DNA of 64,000 nt from Stenopsyche tienmushanensis (GCA_008973525.1 WACJ01000375.1:124001-188000); one strand, 5' to 3'; counted from the first letter of the stretch, positions 1 through 13,951 are shown. The notes: generated by a model not told the origin, from the letters alone. Program-made: numbers and translations.

Positions 1-2695
1 AAGTTTCCAAATATTTCCTTAAGAATTTCAACACGAAAATACAATAATAAACCAAAAATGAGAAAGCTTTAAAATAGTATGCCCTTCATTCAATTTATCA
101 CTTCCAAGAACAAATCATAATTTCAAGCAAAAATATTCATCCGCTCATTAATCTCTTTGACGTGGGTAGAGTACTAAAAGAGAAAATTATTTTTGGTATA
201 TTTGTGGCAATTCTTTCCATATTTTATTTTACATCTTAGTAACAAAATTCTTTTAAGCAATCTTTGCGATTTTTTATTCTACCATACTAAATTCGCCAGA
301 CTTCTCCTCTTCAAAAAGTAAATCATATTTGTTTACATAACTATGCATAATAAGCAAAAAAAAGGCACTGTGTTATTAAAAAAAGCTTCTATCCAAGTTT
401 AAATAGATTTTCTGATTCTAATAAGATATACTGATACAATTATTTTTGCAGAAAAGGGTAGCTCACAAGAACTGAATTTTATTTGGTAACCAACATAACA
501 TATACTAAGATAGTTTTTCGATATTCAGTGGGCAGCGCACTTGCCCGATTTATCGGGTTTTATAGGGTTATCTGAAATCTCTAGGAAGGATCTTGGCTCA
601 ACTGAAGAACAATATTCAAGTTGCTATCGATAACATACTCGTCGATATGCTGGATAGAATAGAGAGAAGCTTTGAAACTTGACTTTTGACAAATGCTTTG
701 ATCAGAACAGAGGCCACCTTAACGATGTTTATTTTAAAAATATAATAGATATAAAATTTAAATATTTTTCTGTACCATGGAAAAATAATTAACGAAATCT
801 TCTTTACCGTCTGTGTGATTCACTTTTTAAATTAGATAGCTTCTTTGCAGCACTTTGTCGCAGACAACTTAATTACATTTATTTAATTAAGAATTAATTT
901 TTCAAAGAATATTCAATGTATTCATAGTTAATTTTTGTAAACAGACAATATTCGCACTAATCCAAATATTATTGAACATAATCGTATGAGAGTTTATGTG
1001 GAATTTTGTAAATGAAAGTGGTACGAAAAGCCCGCCAAGTAGTTCGGCATTCTCAAGTTCACGTCTTATTTTTGCGAATTTCATAGAATAATAGATTCAG
1101 GACAATAATTCACTGTTATTTCACATTGATAGGGTAATTAGGACAGATTTATGATCTTGTACGAAAAACGTGTGGAAGCGAACTTACGAAAATGATGAGC
1201 TCGGAAAAACCTTAGCCTCCTTGCGATCTTTATTTCATGACCTAAAGTTTAGATCGTATTTGTTGGGTTATGAACTTTCCTTTGTGCAATCTATATATTC
1301 AGCCCCCTCTACTTATTGAAACAAAACTTTTCGAATGAAAACTTTAACTATTGCATTGAAGTTCGTACTGAATCATCGAAGTCTTAAATAAAAACCTATT
1401 GGTAAAAAATAATATTTAACGAAGACGCAGGCCTAGTCAGAGGATTTTTTTCGTGGTTATCAATCTTAATTGAGTTCCGAAGGTCGCCTTAAAAAATAGC
1501 CTGCTCATAATTCTTGATTGACCTTTGTTTTTTCGGTGTGTCTTTTCATCAGTGAAAATAAAGAGAGTTCTCTCAACTATCCAGACATCTACCCCGTTTG
1601 ATTGAGTACGAGAAAAATACGTTTTTACGATATCTTTGACTTTTTTTGCTTGGAAGTACGATTTCAAAGAAAAAGTTTCCAGGGTATATGTTTTTAATAT
1701 AAATTCATTTCAATCAGAAATTTAATTTAAGGTGAAGTTAAAAGGTTGAAAAAAGACAATTTTTGAAATTAGAAATCTGGCGAACTAAAACACCTGGTAT
1801 CTAGCTATAAACGGTTATTTCGACATATAAATGCGTTCAACTGAGGAAAGGGGGGGTTGGAGCGTAAAACGAGGGTGCAAACAGAATCATCTGTGTCGTA
1901 CCATAAAAAACTCACATAAAAAACTCAACAGGTAGCACATGCAGGCAGTCATAATAACGTCGAGGAAAAAAGAGAATCAGCCACAGCCGTATGTGTCAAC
2001 AATAAAGTGGAGAAAATGCAACCGCTGAAAAATATTTGAAAGCTTTTTTAGAGCTTTTGTAACAAAAACCTTGCTGAAGCTATGTGAGCTTTGCTGTCCT
2101 TTATTTGACCTTCTTCGCATGATGATAAAAAAGGATTTTTATGGTTCCGTTGGTTTTATTCACAAAATCGGACTTGTGATACAATACAAAAAAATGTGAA
2201 AACCTTTAATTGGCTGTAGTCTAATTCAATTGTATTACTAATTATACGTAAAGCTGTTGCTTTTCCATGAATAAAACAAAATAAATAAAAATATAAAATT
2301 CTGTTGCAATTTTAGGATTGTTAAACCCTTTTATTGTTCATATTACGCTATATCTAAAAATTCTAAATACATAAAATTTGTTCCATTGTCTGACATCAAA
2401 ATTAAGATATGATAATTTAATTAGATTCTTTGGAAGGAGAGGAGAGAGTAATACATTTGTTATTAAAACAAATATATTACTCATGAGAGGCTATGAATGA
2501 TCTTAACACTTTATTTTTTGAGTTAATTTACTAAAATCCAGAAAATCAAGCTAACCCTAGATCGAGATGATATATTGTTAATATTAACATTTCCGATTTT
2601 TCAAGACTTCTTCCATAAGCTGACTATGAATTCGAGGGCTTATAAAAATAACGTAATTTGTTATATTTTATTCGTTTTTAGTCATTATAGACCAA
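1..2695. other. AT-rich intronic sequence, nothing recognised
   Basis: By position this lies in the intron downstream of the glutamate receptor exon at 13952-14081 (minus-strand gene). The only open frames are short (60-76 codons), AT-driven, and lack recognisable motifs. I looked for the next receptor exon on the minus strand and did not find it. A short purine-rich run sits near 1850. Confidence 0.5.
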
Positions 2696-3125
2696 GTGTT
2701 GGTATAGTGGCTTAGATTCTGGACTCTTGTTGTAAAGGTTCCGGTTCAAATCCAGTTTGTGGAAAAAAAAAATTCACCGTACCAACAAATTTGGGAGATC
2801 GGAAATATTAATATTTCTGATCGATCGTCTCAATCCAGGTTTACCCTGATTTCCTGGATTTGAAAAAGTAAATGCTAAGGCGATTAATAAAGTCGTGCAG
2901 GATGCCTATGAGTGAGTGATTGGATGTGCAACAATAATTAAATTATCATTTATATATAATGATAATTTTGCTACTCACTCATAGATTATCTCCTCTCCTA
3001 CCTTTCCAAATAATCCTACCCTTATTTTACCACGTGTGGAAGGCAACGGGAAACCACCACATTAAATCATTTCCCAAGTAAGATATCCTATGGAGATCCT
3101 CTATATCCGACATCGGATATGACAC
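2696..3125 (+). mobile_element. tRNA-derived SINE, copy A (most complete)
   Basis: A pol III promoter is visible. The A box TGGTATAGTGG lies at 2700-2710 and the B box GGTTCAAATCC at 2743-2753, spaced as in a tRNA gene. The tRNA-like head is followed by a non-tRNA body that recurs at 29262-29695 and in pieces at 40660-41590 and 55310-55453. The copies share the stretch GTACCAACAAATT near 2780, a TACCCTGATTTCCTGGATTTG block near 2845, and a common end GATATGACAC at about 3116-3125. The head resembles a tRNA, but I do not assign an isotype. It would be transcribed by RNA polymerase III and mobilised by a LINE partner in trans. No clear target duplication was seen. Confidence 0.8.
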
Positions 3126-3489
3126 ATTAAGATTCATGTTTTTATGGACGTCTTAAGGACTTTAAACAAAAAGTTATTGATAAAACATGAAACATCAAAC
3201 AAAGAGCCAAGTAAGATTGACGAAATATTATCTTTTATCTTTGTAAGTAACTTTGTGCTGACTAACTAATTTGAGCTGACCAATTTATCAGATTTTTTAA
3301 ATCGAATTAGTTACTTTTATTATAATTGATTGTAAAGATCTTAACAAGCATTATAAGTCTAAATCTGGTTTCATTTGTATGAATTTTTCGTTGATTCTAC
3401 AATTGATGGACTATCTTTTTGTATTGATGTATTTTTGCAACAAGTTTCAGTGATTGAATAGACATTTTTTTGAAATCCATTAGAAAGCA
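3126..3489. other. AT-rich spacer
   Basis: Between the SINE and the LINE remnant I see no coding or repeat signal. Confidence 0.4.
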
Positions 3490-6390
3490 CAATTTATTTT
3501 CGTCAAAGCAAATTACATGCTATTTGCTTAGTTTCTGGATATTTCGGTAAAGTTTTTTTTAGATTATTGTTTGGTAGTGTGTTGTAAGCGATTTTGTATG
3601 TGTGCCTTGTTTTGAACTAATTGGAGCTATGTAAGATTGGTTTTCGCCACATTGATTCAGACTGGTGCGGCATAATCTAACGTCGGACGAATGAGGCTTT
3701 TATAGAGAAAAACTTTATTGGTGCATGAAAGTGCACTCTTTTAACGAAATATTGTGTTAAGAGCGCATAGTGCCACCATTTTTAACTAAGCTTGAGGAGG
3801 TAACTATGGAGAAGTCCACACCAACTTTGAAAGGTGGAGGTCGGTTTCTTTTGACAGAGAACATGGTCGATTCGGTTTTATTCCCATTAATCTTCAGTTG
3901 CCGTTTATCGAAGAACCTTAGAGCAGTTTTTAGTGTTCGTTGCAGCTTATTTTTAGTGTGTTGGTTATTCACGAACTGATAAAATAGGCAGTATCATCTA
4001 CATATAGAGCGGGACTGAAATCGGAAGGACCGAGAATATCAGATAAAGATACTGAAAAGTGAATAAAGATATGGTCCCAATATATTTCCTTGCGGTACTC
4101 CGGCTGGGATGGAAATTGAGCCTAACTTTTAGTGATTTATTAATGAGATAGGACTGGATTATTTTTACTATATTCGGGGGAAAATTAAGAAGAATCATTT
4201 TATTAAGGAGTCCTTCGTGATAAACCGTGTCGAAAGTCTTTTTAACGTCGAGAAGTACCAGTCCAGTATTTCTCTTCGCAAATTTCCATGAAGTGGGATA
4301 ATAACCAATTTGCAGACAAGCATTGAAAACTTTTGTGATTATTATATTACATGGGAAGTTTGTGATGATTATGTTATCAATTTCATCAAACCCTGTGGAT
4401 ATTTTGTTTTCAATCTTTCTAATTGCATAGGAAGTTTCTAAAGGAGTGATTATTTTAGTGTTTGGATGGAAACTAGGAGTAGTTTTGAAAAATCATTTTA
4501 AAGATTTCACTACCGTCTGTTTTATTGCTTAAAAGTTGGGAAACTCGGTGATTAGTTGCAAAAGTTTTAGCTAGTATGTTCGCTTTATCTGTGTTATCGT
4601 TGAATACTCGGAAGGCAAAGGGGGAATATCCATCGCCTTTTGTTTAGCTGATTTGACGAATTTCCAAAGCGAATTATCGGAGGGTCTTAATTTGAACAGT
4701 TTCTCTTTCCATGAACTACTTTCACTTGTGTCGATGTCGTGGTTGTGATGATTGACGGTTGCCAGATTCTTTTCAGATGGTTGCGAATTAATATATTTTT
4801 TTTTAATTTAACGAGTGAGTTTATTTTCAAATGGAAATATTTTTACCGTGGGAATAAATTTATTTTTAGCTTGAACTGTAAGGGTTATGATCGAATTGAT
4901 GATTTCGTTTATTTGAACTGGGGTATTGGGAACACGGGAGTCGAGATGGATGTTATCGTTGAGAAACGATCTGAGAGCTAGCCAATCGCTCGCATGCTAA
5001 CCTCATCCTCACAATTCTTAAATTAAATCCTTTTATTAGAGAAAAGATGACCGGAATGTGATCCAAGGAGAGTGCATCTAGAGCGGTTAACCGGGTTATG
5101 GGTATCGTATTGCGGGACAGGGTCAGATCGAAAACCGACGGGTTACGGTTAAACGGGGGATAGTGGGTGAATGCATGAGGATGATAAATCGTCACGCTAT
5201 GATCTAGATCAGTGCTTCTTAAACTTATGTAGTCCGCGGACCCCCTCTTGAGCAAATTTTTTTCGCAGCCCCCTCATGAATATTTTTTTTATGCGGACCC
5301 ATCCTAACCCTTGTGACTTAATTTTTTCAACAAACAAACATTTCTTAATCAAAATAGATCTTTTTACAATGTTTTCTGTAAATAATTCGACGAAAATATA
5401 TTTTTAAGTATAGATAAATGTTTTGTTTATATTCTCGTGGACTCCCCGTAATGTCTTCACGGACCCCCGGGGGTCCTCGGACCCCAGTTTAAGGACGACT
5501 GATCTAGACAGAACGAAAGTAGCGAGGATCCTTGATGATTTGTCTTAAAACAGTTTCACTGTAGGTGCTTCGAGTTGAGATCTCCGGCAATGAGAACTGA
5601 GTCACCTAATGTGAGCAAAGCGTTCAAGTCGAACGGAAGAATGTCAAGATTTAGAGGATTATAGGCCAAAGCTATAACGTGTTTTTTGTTATTAATCCGA
5701 ATTTGTACGGCAACGGTCTCTAAGTTTGATTTTTGCGGAGTAGGAATTTCGGAATGCGTTATTTCAGTTTTTTATAAAGATAGCTACATTGGGATGGTGT
5801 ACACATCTTACCTGTCGATCAGTTCGATGACAGGTGACGCCAAAGATGCTGAGGTGGATGTCGGGCTTCAGATAGTTTCAATATCGGTAACTATGGCAAT
5901 GTCGATGTTTCTCTTGCTCACCGTAGTATTTCGGGATGGCACATTTTTTATATTGGGGCAGTTGGAGGAGCTGAACAAATAATTTTCAGCGGCATTGTTG
6001 ACAACTGAAACACTGTGTCACTAAGGTAGATGACTTTTTATATTTATTTATTATGTACTTCCGGCTGTGGCACAGGTACCGAATATTTGTTAACACCTTA
6101 ACATCCGTGGCGCGAAAAAAGAAGGCGATGTAGATGGCGGTACTCCTTTCGGGTTTGCACGTCATCTTCACTATGCGGTTGAGCTTAAAGTCTTTTAATG
6201 TGAGGTCTTCCATGATGTTATTGGTATCAATTTTCGTAGGATTGCTGTTTAGCTATTTTTTGGATTGTTGTCAACCCTCAGGATCTGGGATCTTCTTAGT
6301 TTCCTTTTTTAGCTGGACACGGGCCTTACTAACGACACCGCGGCTTATGATGGATGGGCGCGCTTGAAGCGACACGATGAACGAACATAA
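3490..6390 (-). pseudogene. Decayed Jockey-like non-LTR retrotransposon (ORF1 to RT)
   Basis: Read on the minus strand from 6390 to 3490, broken frames give the expected LINE order. Near 6330-5940 is a Gag-like ORF1 piece with a cysteine-rich segment. Near 5200-4985 is the end of an apurinic endonuclease domain with the SLDHIPVIF motif. Near 4730-4500 is the linker before RT (LRPSDNSLWKFVK). RT follows, with LLDVKKTFDTV at about 4235, AGVPQGNILGP at about 4100 and the catalytic YVDD at about 3992-4006. The RT tail is at 3970-3760. Stops and frameshifts interrupt every part, so it is inactive. The RT signature and the lack of LTRs support a Jockey-clade or closely related LINE. The element is split by a hAT MITE at 5210-5501. 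The exact ends are not determined. Confidence 0.82.
5210..5501. mobile_element. hAT-type MITE inside the LINE remnant
   Basis: The 292-bp element starts CAGTGCTTCTTAAACT and ends with the inverted form, with GC-rich subterminal blocks (GTCCGCGGACCCC and its complement). It is flanked by 8-bp target duplications, ATCTAGAT at 5202-5209 and ATCTAGAC at 5502-5509 (one mismatch). An 8-bp duplication with a CAG...CTG end is typical of hAT elements. There is no coding capacity. A second copy is at 55594-55909. It inserted into the endonuclease part of the Jockey-like LINE, so it is younger than that element. Confidence 0.9.
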
Positions 6391-8531
6391 TTGAGAACGT
6401 GTTGTCACCAACACGCGTCAAATGCAAATGTTTATTTTAAAATTTTACTTTATTCTGAAAATATTGCCATGTGTCATTTTTGATGTCATATCTTCCTTAG
6501 TTGGTAATTTAACAAGTATTATTTTGAAAATGATACCTATGTACAGTTTGTTATTAATTGATCGTTACTTTATTTCATATTAAAGTGGATACTTTATTGA
6601 ACGATCATGTCAGGGATATGGACATCCGAATTATTTTCTTCTTTGCTTAAAGATTACGCTTTTGTTTGATCCCAAGAAACCCGACAAAGTATTGATCATG
6701 TATCAACGGGTATCTTTGTAATAACTGCGAGAGATTTTAACGTTTGCAAAGAAAAATTGAGCATTCTTGTGAGGAGATAAATCCCCGTGGGCTCATTCAG
6801 CAAAATAGATACAATGGCATTCAAATAAATAAAAAAAACATGTTCAAAAGAAACGGTCGGAGATTTCGGACAAACCGATTTGGATTATGCAAACTGACAA
6901 AGGACGCTTAGGACAACCTTATATAGCGATATTTGTATGCACGTACTCAAAGTAAAAAGTTGGTATGAAAACCGCCATATTATATATCGTACTTGATATT
7001 ATCCGCAGTGGAGGAAATTTTTCTTTTTTCTACTCTGAGAGTGTTATTTTGTGTTTGATCGATTTTTAAGCTCTTAACATTCACGGATCAAAATATTTAT
7101 AACGAATTGGTTATATAGACGCCATTTATGAAAAGCATAAATTGATCAATATTACTACAGAAAATCATAATAAATCAATTTTTAATTTTAGTAGCGTTTA
7201 TCGGTTTTTGTCTTTGTAGTTTTGTTTCTGAGGATTTTCATAATGTTTGTCGTTTGTTCTTTGCCGTTTTAGCTTTTATAAAAAACGCTGAAGATAAAGC
7301 GGGTTTTTGTTTGTTATATTTCATAATAAATTATTTAATATATTGCATTCCTTATGTTTTTAAATTGTAACTGAGTGTAATCAGGAATGATTAACTTTCA
7401 ATATAAAAAACGTTTTTTAAAGGGTGAAGATGAAGTCTTGAAGCGACTGTAAAATTTCGTTTAGAATAGATAAATACTTTCAATTTTTTGTATAAAGATT
7501 AATATTGAATTGGAGCCATCTATGGATTAAAATAGTTTGATCGTCGCACAGGACTCTTTCATCCAGAAAATATCAAGTAAAATGTTGGATGATTTTATCC
7601 TCCCCTGCCATTTTTAAAATCGTTAATATTGCAACACGGCTTCGTAGTTAAACATAAAATTGCCTGGGATGGTCCAGAAGACTGAATAGGAGTTGAAAAT
7701 AAAGTAGGGTGAGAAATTACTCCGGTGCTACTGGGTAGGGATCATATTTTTCACTTACTATGACGACTCCCGGCGGAACGCGTTATGTGATTTATAAAAA
7801 TACTTTTAAGTGTGCCACAAAGTTTCCCTTACTACCTGACGATGGTGGAAATAGGGCGGCAGGGGCGAAAAGGGCGGAACAGCTTGACCGAGAAAAACTT
7901 TATTTTTACAAGTAAAATTTTACTGGAGCGCAAATGAAAAAAGTGCCGAAATGCGTGAGAAGCGATACACGTCGGAGCTCACGCCTAAATGGCGTCTTTA
8001 TGGAGATCGGGAAAAAAATGGGATTGATCCCTGAGGTCTGTGAGATCAAAATTACTTTTCTTACTTATTTTATTATTATTTTTTTTCTTTTCATAGCCCT
8101 GGGCTATGTGCGAGGGGCGAGATATTTGCGATATTTTTATTTTATTTTGGGTGGGAGGTTTGATTCGCTTTTTCCAAATGAATGATCTGCACCATAATCG
8201 TATTAAAATTTGCGCCACCGAGAATAAAATTAATGAATGAAATTTAGGTCATTGATACGAAAGAATCCAATTTTATTTTGCTTAAAACGGGGGGAAACGT
8301 ATTTGTGGTAATCGAGACAAAATTTACAACAAATGTTATTAGTGTACCTCACCATTCGAATGTAAGAATATAATAAAGCAATCATAGATTTCGTCGTTAA
8401 GTTTTATCTTAAATAATTCAAATTTGATCTTTTTAATCCATGGAATCAATATCTCGAACTATTTATACAGCATGGCATGATTAGGGGTATTTTACATATC
8501 AAATATGTAAAATATTCGATTATTCGAGTAT
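6391..8531. other. AT-rich intronic sequence, nothing recognised
   Basis: There is no motif-bearing open frame. A short less AT-rich patch at about 7780-8030 does not translate into anything I recognise. Confidence 0.4.
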
Positions 8532-8902
8532 TTCGTTTTTTTTTACTTTTTCGAAAAACGTGCGCCATTTTGTTATTTTCGCGAATATCAAAAATCTGAT
8601 GATATGCGCTATAGCCACTGATATACTGAATCTAAAACAGTTTTATTTTTTTGTTTCAAATGAGCCATCTCGGAGATACCATCAACAAGCCACGAGCATA
8701 ACATTTCTACACGGGTTTTTCGATGCTACTGTTTTATTATAACAATTGTTCAAAAATATAAAAATATTTTTTTTTCGTGTACTTAAAAGATGTGTTTATT
8801 ACATAAGATCCATTTTATCCCATAATTTTTAGCGAAAATCCTCGAAAAAAAATCCCGAAAATAGCCTATTGTGGAGGCGCCTAAAGTGAGAAGACGCCTT
8901 AA
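8532..8902. mobile_element. TTAA-flanked DNA transposon, copy 1 (truncated)
   Basis: This is one half of the 0.9-kb family seen complete at 14802-15719 and 30590-31499. It holds the central region and one terminal inverted repeat (CTAAAGTGAGAAGACGCC) followed by TTAA at 8899-8902. The other half is missing. A 60-codon open frame at 8560-8742 (plus) is shared by all three copies, but it lies in simple AT-rich sequence and resembles no protein I know. Confidence 0.85.
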
Positions 8903-9779
8903 ATGTAATATTGGTGATATTTTAATACATTATCCTCAGTATATACATTTGAAAAAAAACATATTTTTTCAAGTACGTAGTTGAAGCAATGAAACGTACA
9001 GATATTTGCGCATTGTATTTATTGGGTTGAAACCCATTAAAAACCATGATTTTTAAATTGATTCAATGCTTTTAAAATAGAATTTGCGTCATTCTAAAAT
9101 AGCCGAGGTGGTTGGCAATGATAAGAACGAGTGTTTCAGAGCCTCATTTATGAGCTGTGGAGATGAAATATTATTTCAATTATAATTTGGATAACAGCCA
9201 ATGCAGGTGGAGACATTGCGATTTTCTTCTGCAATTGTACGAAATCCCCAACGTCGAGATAGTCCGCAGCTTAATAAAGTTTCTTCTTAAATAATATCAT
9301 TACGTGTTTAATATAATGGTCTTCAGCGAGCTCTTAATAAATACATTCGTATCTAAAGTTGTTGATCGATCTGGCTGAAATTTTGAGATATTTTTCACTA
9401 TTACATTATCTAGTCAATCAAGCTAAAGTTTGAAGGTTTTCGCGTAAATAAATTATTTTTTTGGGGTAAATATGTTCAAGGAAATGGTAAAAAAATATGA
9501 AAGTTTTACTAAGAAGCCAACTAAATTTTTAATTTTATACTTTTTTAAAATGTTATAGCTTGGTTGACTGCCTACATTTATTAAAAATCTTTTTTTCTAT
9601 AGTTCAATTGGATGAATAAGAAATATGGCTTTCCCATGTATTGTTACTTTATATACCTCTCATGTCTATCTAAGAAACTTGCATATGAGTATGAATTTTA
9701 AATTACGATGAAAAATTTGTAAAACAAGATCAGACAAACAGCGTCTTATTTGTATATAGGAATCTTTTTACTAGAAACG
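8903..9779. other. AT-rich intronic sequence, nothing recognised
   Basis: No repeat partner in the window and no motif-bearing open frame were seen. Confidence 0.4.
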
Positions 9780-10320
9780 CTACGCGCAGAGCGATCAGAT
9801 GCCCACCCCTTTCACTCTGTGCCCTTTAAAGGAGTCGAGATTCTCGCAAGAGCACCGATTTCAGACCACGTGCACCCGAAGGTGCATTGGAGGATGAAGG
9901 AATAGGTTTTGCTAAAGTCAAGGGAGCTAACTACGCGAGGTCGCTACGAGTCCAACCTCAGTTTGAAAGGGGATGCAGCAGATAACGGACTGCTGGGGCT
10001 TCCCCTTTCCCATGGTACTCGTATTGGTTCAATAATTTGTAGAACTTAACCACGGAGACGAATCACCGTTTGAGCAGCCTATAGCTTTTCTACCCTGTGT
10101 GGACTAGGTTGTTGAGGATATTGGTGACGCCTATTGCACTTACGCCTTCTGTAATCAGCATTTTCACATTCCATTTTACGTAGCGCAGGCTAAGTTAAGT
10201 ACCCAACTCATGTTAGCTGGGCTACCCAGCAGCATTTTATGACCAAACCGACGAGGCCACAGGGCTTTGACTGAAGCCCACGGGCGTAGGTTTCCCCCCC
10301 CCCAAGGATTTTATGTGTGA
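9780..10320. other. Less AT-rich unassigned block, possible old repeat
   Basis: Composition changes sharply from the flanks, with clusters such as CCCACCCCTTTCACTCTG at the left and a run of C at about 10296-10305. Neither strand gives a frame with recognised domains. It may be the remnant of a retroelement untranslated region or of a gene-derived insertion. Nothing identifies it further. Confidence 0.3.
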
Positions 10321-10747
10321 AAAAAATAGATTTCTTCGGGTTTAATATTTTTCTAATACCTAAACAATCATTAACAATGAAAATTATCTTTGTCCGTGTA
10401 TAGTAGGATATCACCGAAGTCAAGTATTTTAAATGGAATTAACATGATCAGATAATCAAAGGAAGTAGTTACTCGTAAAAAGATCGGTTAAGTCAATATT
10501 AATTAAACACTAATTCAACAAGATAAAACGAAGCCTTATTTATTCCGCAATATAACATAAGAAAACATAGAGCTTGGGGTAGAAGATTCTACTAATGCAC
10601 TTTTTTCAACGGATTTTACAACCCACTGATTAGTATTTTTTGGGTTAATACAATACTCATTAATAAATTAAAATTATATAAGATCGTGTTTTGACATATG
10701 TTGCAAAGCAGAATGAAAAAGGAACTCAAACAATGGAAAAAGGGTAC

Positions 10748-10919
10748 AATCCTGTTAACGGGGGGCAAATTTTTTTTTTATTAAATAAAATAATTATTCA
10801 TTTGTTTCATGTTCTTTTTTAAAATTAAATTCAAATTATGTTAGTTTAGGTTTGTTTGTTTTCATTGTGTCGAAATGATTTTCAATTTACTAATAAATTT
10901 ACCTCCCGTTAATAGGATT
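10748..10919. mobile_element. Small MITE with 25-bp inverted termini
   Basis: The left end AATCCTGTTAACGGGGGGC pairs with the complement of the right end (AATCCTATTAACGGGAGGT), with three mismatches over about 25 bp. The 172-bp interior is AT-rich and non-coding. A clear target duplication was not found, so no superfamily is assigned. Confidence 0.65.
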
Positions 10920-13900
10920 TAACTTTTATCCATTTTACACTGGGATGAAAACTGTAATCGTAATGAATAACATATTGAAATGCAGCAATATTCAAAACAA
11001 CATGTACTTTCAATTCTCGTTGCACGTTGGTCGTTTGATTTTGATCGGATAGAATTCAAACGTACTTTTTCGATTGTTACAGCATGTCGATGTCCTGTTC
11101 TGATGTACGTGAATAAGCGATCTACTTCATTGCTCATTTGTCGTCCCTTGAAGCTCGAATTCGCTTCTCTTTATGTGCTGCGCTGGTAGATTTATTAAGT
11201 GACGAACGTTTGGGAGGCATATTTTTTAGTGAAGCATTTTAAAAGTGCTTGCGATAAATAATTTGGATTTAATTTTAATTGGACATTGACGTTTGCTATT
11301 TGAATGCAGGCGTATGTGTATGGTACACGGTGCCACTTGTCTATGTGACGACACGACGTCACCTACTGCAACTTGTACCTACTATATACCTTTAGCCTTA
11401 GCAACGCATAAACGCAAACACGTAAAAAATCAACAACATTCACACATTAATTTTTATATAAAAGACCTACTGTAAGCTTATTGTACTGTGCCTATGTTAC
11501 CCGCAAAATTTTTGGCAATAAGTGGACTAAGTTTAATCTCAATCCGATGAAAAGTATGTCAGCGCATGTCACATGAACATAAGTCAAAATAGGCAATTCA
11601 TTTTAATATATTAGATGAATCACTAAATGAAAGAGGAATGCTGTAAACGTGTATGAATGTACCGAAAAATCAATCGCTGGCGTGAAAATAGAGCCGCGCA
11701 GTAAAATGGTGGAAATCCGTTAAAATCCTGCTAAAGTTGTGGATTCCGAGCTTAAGGGCATTTTCCTCTCTTTGTCTCTGGAGTATAATATATCGTGAAG
11801 GTTTTTTTTATCTTCTCTCCTTATAGTGCACAGGATTATGCTATCTAATGGGCAGCTGTCTCCCTTTCTCGCTATATCTCTCCTTGGAGAGATTCTGGCG
11901 AGCCGTGTGTCGGGGCCAGTTCAAAATACACTCTTGTATATCATGTTGATACAAAACTAGATCCATGGTATCAATTGGAAAGTTTAAAATCAAAGATTAA
12001 ATACTATTTTGAGCCCGAAGCACCAATAAAGATGGAAATTCAAGCGTGATGGAGTCATTTAGGATAATTTGTACTAAGATGCTTAATAAACCTTAAACAA
12101 GGGCCGACTTATATTCACACTGAAGAAAAATTATGCTAATTACTTTCTTACATTATATCTCATAAAATGAATGTCTTGATGTAAGATTTGTAATCATTGA
12201 GAAAAATATTATTTTTCTCTGGGACAAAGTGTATTTCCTTCAAGTCACTTTCCACTTATCACAGGGATTCTTTGTCGAGACAATATTTGTATGTGTTACA
12301 TATGTATGTATGTGTAAGTTAAAAGAACCATCTTATAATATCATTCTAAATTATCATTTTCTCTGTAACTGTTCTGAGTAAAAATTGTATGAACGATCAA
12401 TATTGTTTTTCCCCTTCTTAATATTAAAGTCACATCTTAATGAGTGGGCATATTATTGAAGAATTTGCATTGAAAATAAGACCAATTTTTCTTTTTTCAG
12501 TGTAAAATACCATGTATAATTAAATTTGCTCGTATGCATGTATAATTAAATATGCACGTATTTTATACAAATCATCTGGTGAAATTTTGGGGTTTTTTTC
12601 AAAATGTTGAAAAAAAAATTATATTTGACGACAACTTTAACAATTAAGGCATAGAGCTTATGCGTGAAACGTCGATCCGTGTACAAAACAACCTTTATAA
12701 TTGACATAAGAAAAGTGATGGCTTAACAATTATATTTGCCATTTAGATATGATTTTCGATCGTCAAGATTATATAGAAGTAATAATCTAACATTGTTCTT
12801 CAGTTATTATTATATTTTTACTATAAAATTAAACTGATAATATTGTCCTTTCATTACTAACATTTTTCCTGGAGTGTTCAACGTTACTCTTACGTTATAT
12901 TTTTTAAAGAATTATATAGGATGTTTTCAATGACAGTGTAAGTTTAATAGTATAAAGAAACATCATTGATGTCTAAACATTAGAAGATTATTTTACATGT
13001 GTGTAATGTTTCACTGAGTAACATTAAAAATTAAAATACTGAAATAAAATCAATAGAATAGAATAGAACCGAGATTTATTTTAATTCACAATTTTATGAT
13101 AAGAAATATTGAGTGAAGTGTTATTTATATCAGAGTTGCTCTATTCTAAATGTGTTTTTAAATAAAATAGTAAAAAATATGATTCACAAATAACTAATAT
13201 AATTATAAGTAATATCTGAGAACGAGGACTTTACAGCACTCGATTTAGAAAAAAAAATATGAATGGCTTAAAAAATATTATTTATGAATAAAAATTAGCG
13301 TTCCTGTCTCCACATAACAAACTTTCGCTAAATATTTATTTTACAATTCGATTACAACGCGACAACAGTTCATATAATTAATATGTTAAAAAAATCATTT
13401 TTAAAATTTATCATGCTAGTATACCAGCCACAGGTTGAAAATCATTCTTATAAACTATTTTGAAGGCACCAATGAAATTTCTTTTCAATCTATTGACTAG
13501 ATTAGAAATTATATCCGTTTTACTAAATAAGCGGAGTTTTATGTATTGTGTGCAAAGTTCGCCCAAACTCCAGGCGAAGTTTAGTGTGGAACATCCGCAC
13601 TGTAAAGTGTTAATATGTTGTATAAAGTTAGTAGGAAAGGATGACTATATTAGTATGCAATTTATGAATTCATATTCATTGTTGTTTGTGTGTCGATTTG
13701 TCTTGTATAGGCTAAGTTAGGATAAGTATATAAATTTGTTCCCTAAGTCGTAAATGATAGTGAATAATTAACCTTCATAAATCTAGATAAGTGGATCAAT
13801 TTTGCTACGTAGAAAGTTATTATCATTCTATGTGTAATAAAGTCATCATAATTTAGAGTTTTCTATGGTGTAAATACATTTTGATTCATTTAGATAGGAT

Positions 13901-13951
13901 TTTTATATGTAAAAAATATATGTACGTATAAAAAAGGATGTAATCACTAAC
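10920..13951. other. Intron just downstream of the receptor exon
   Basis: Mostly AT-rich. About 12561-12660 matches a repeat also seen near 19256 and 50080 (GGTGAAATTTTGGG followed by TTTTTTCAAAATGTTGAAA). Blocks near 11300-11400 and 11690-11930 are less AT-rich but non-coding. No further receptor exon was found. Confidence 0.4.

Noticed and set aside
9780..10320. Host exon or Gag gene in the less AT-rich block
   Set aside because: No frame longer than about 70 codons, no motif, no matching splice signals.
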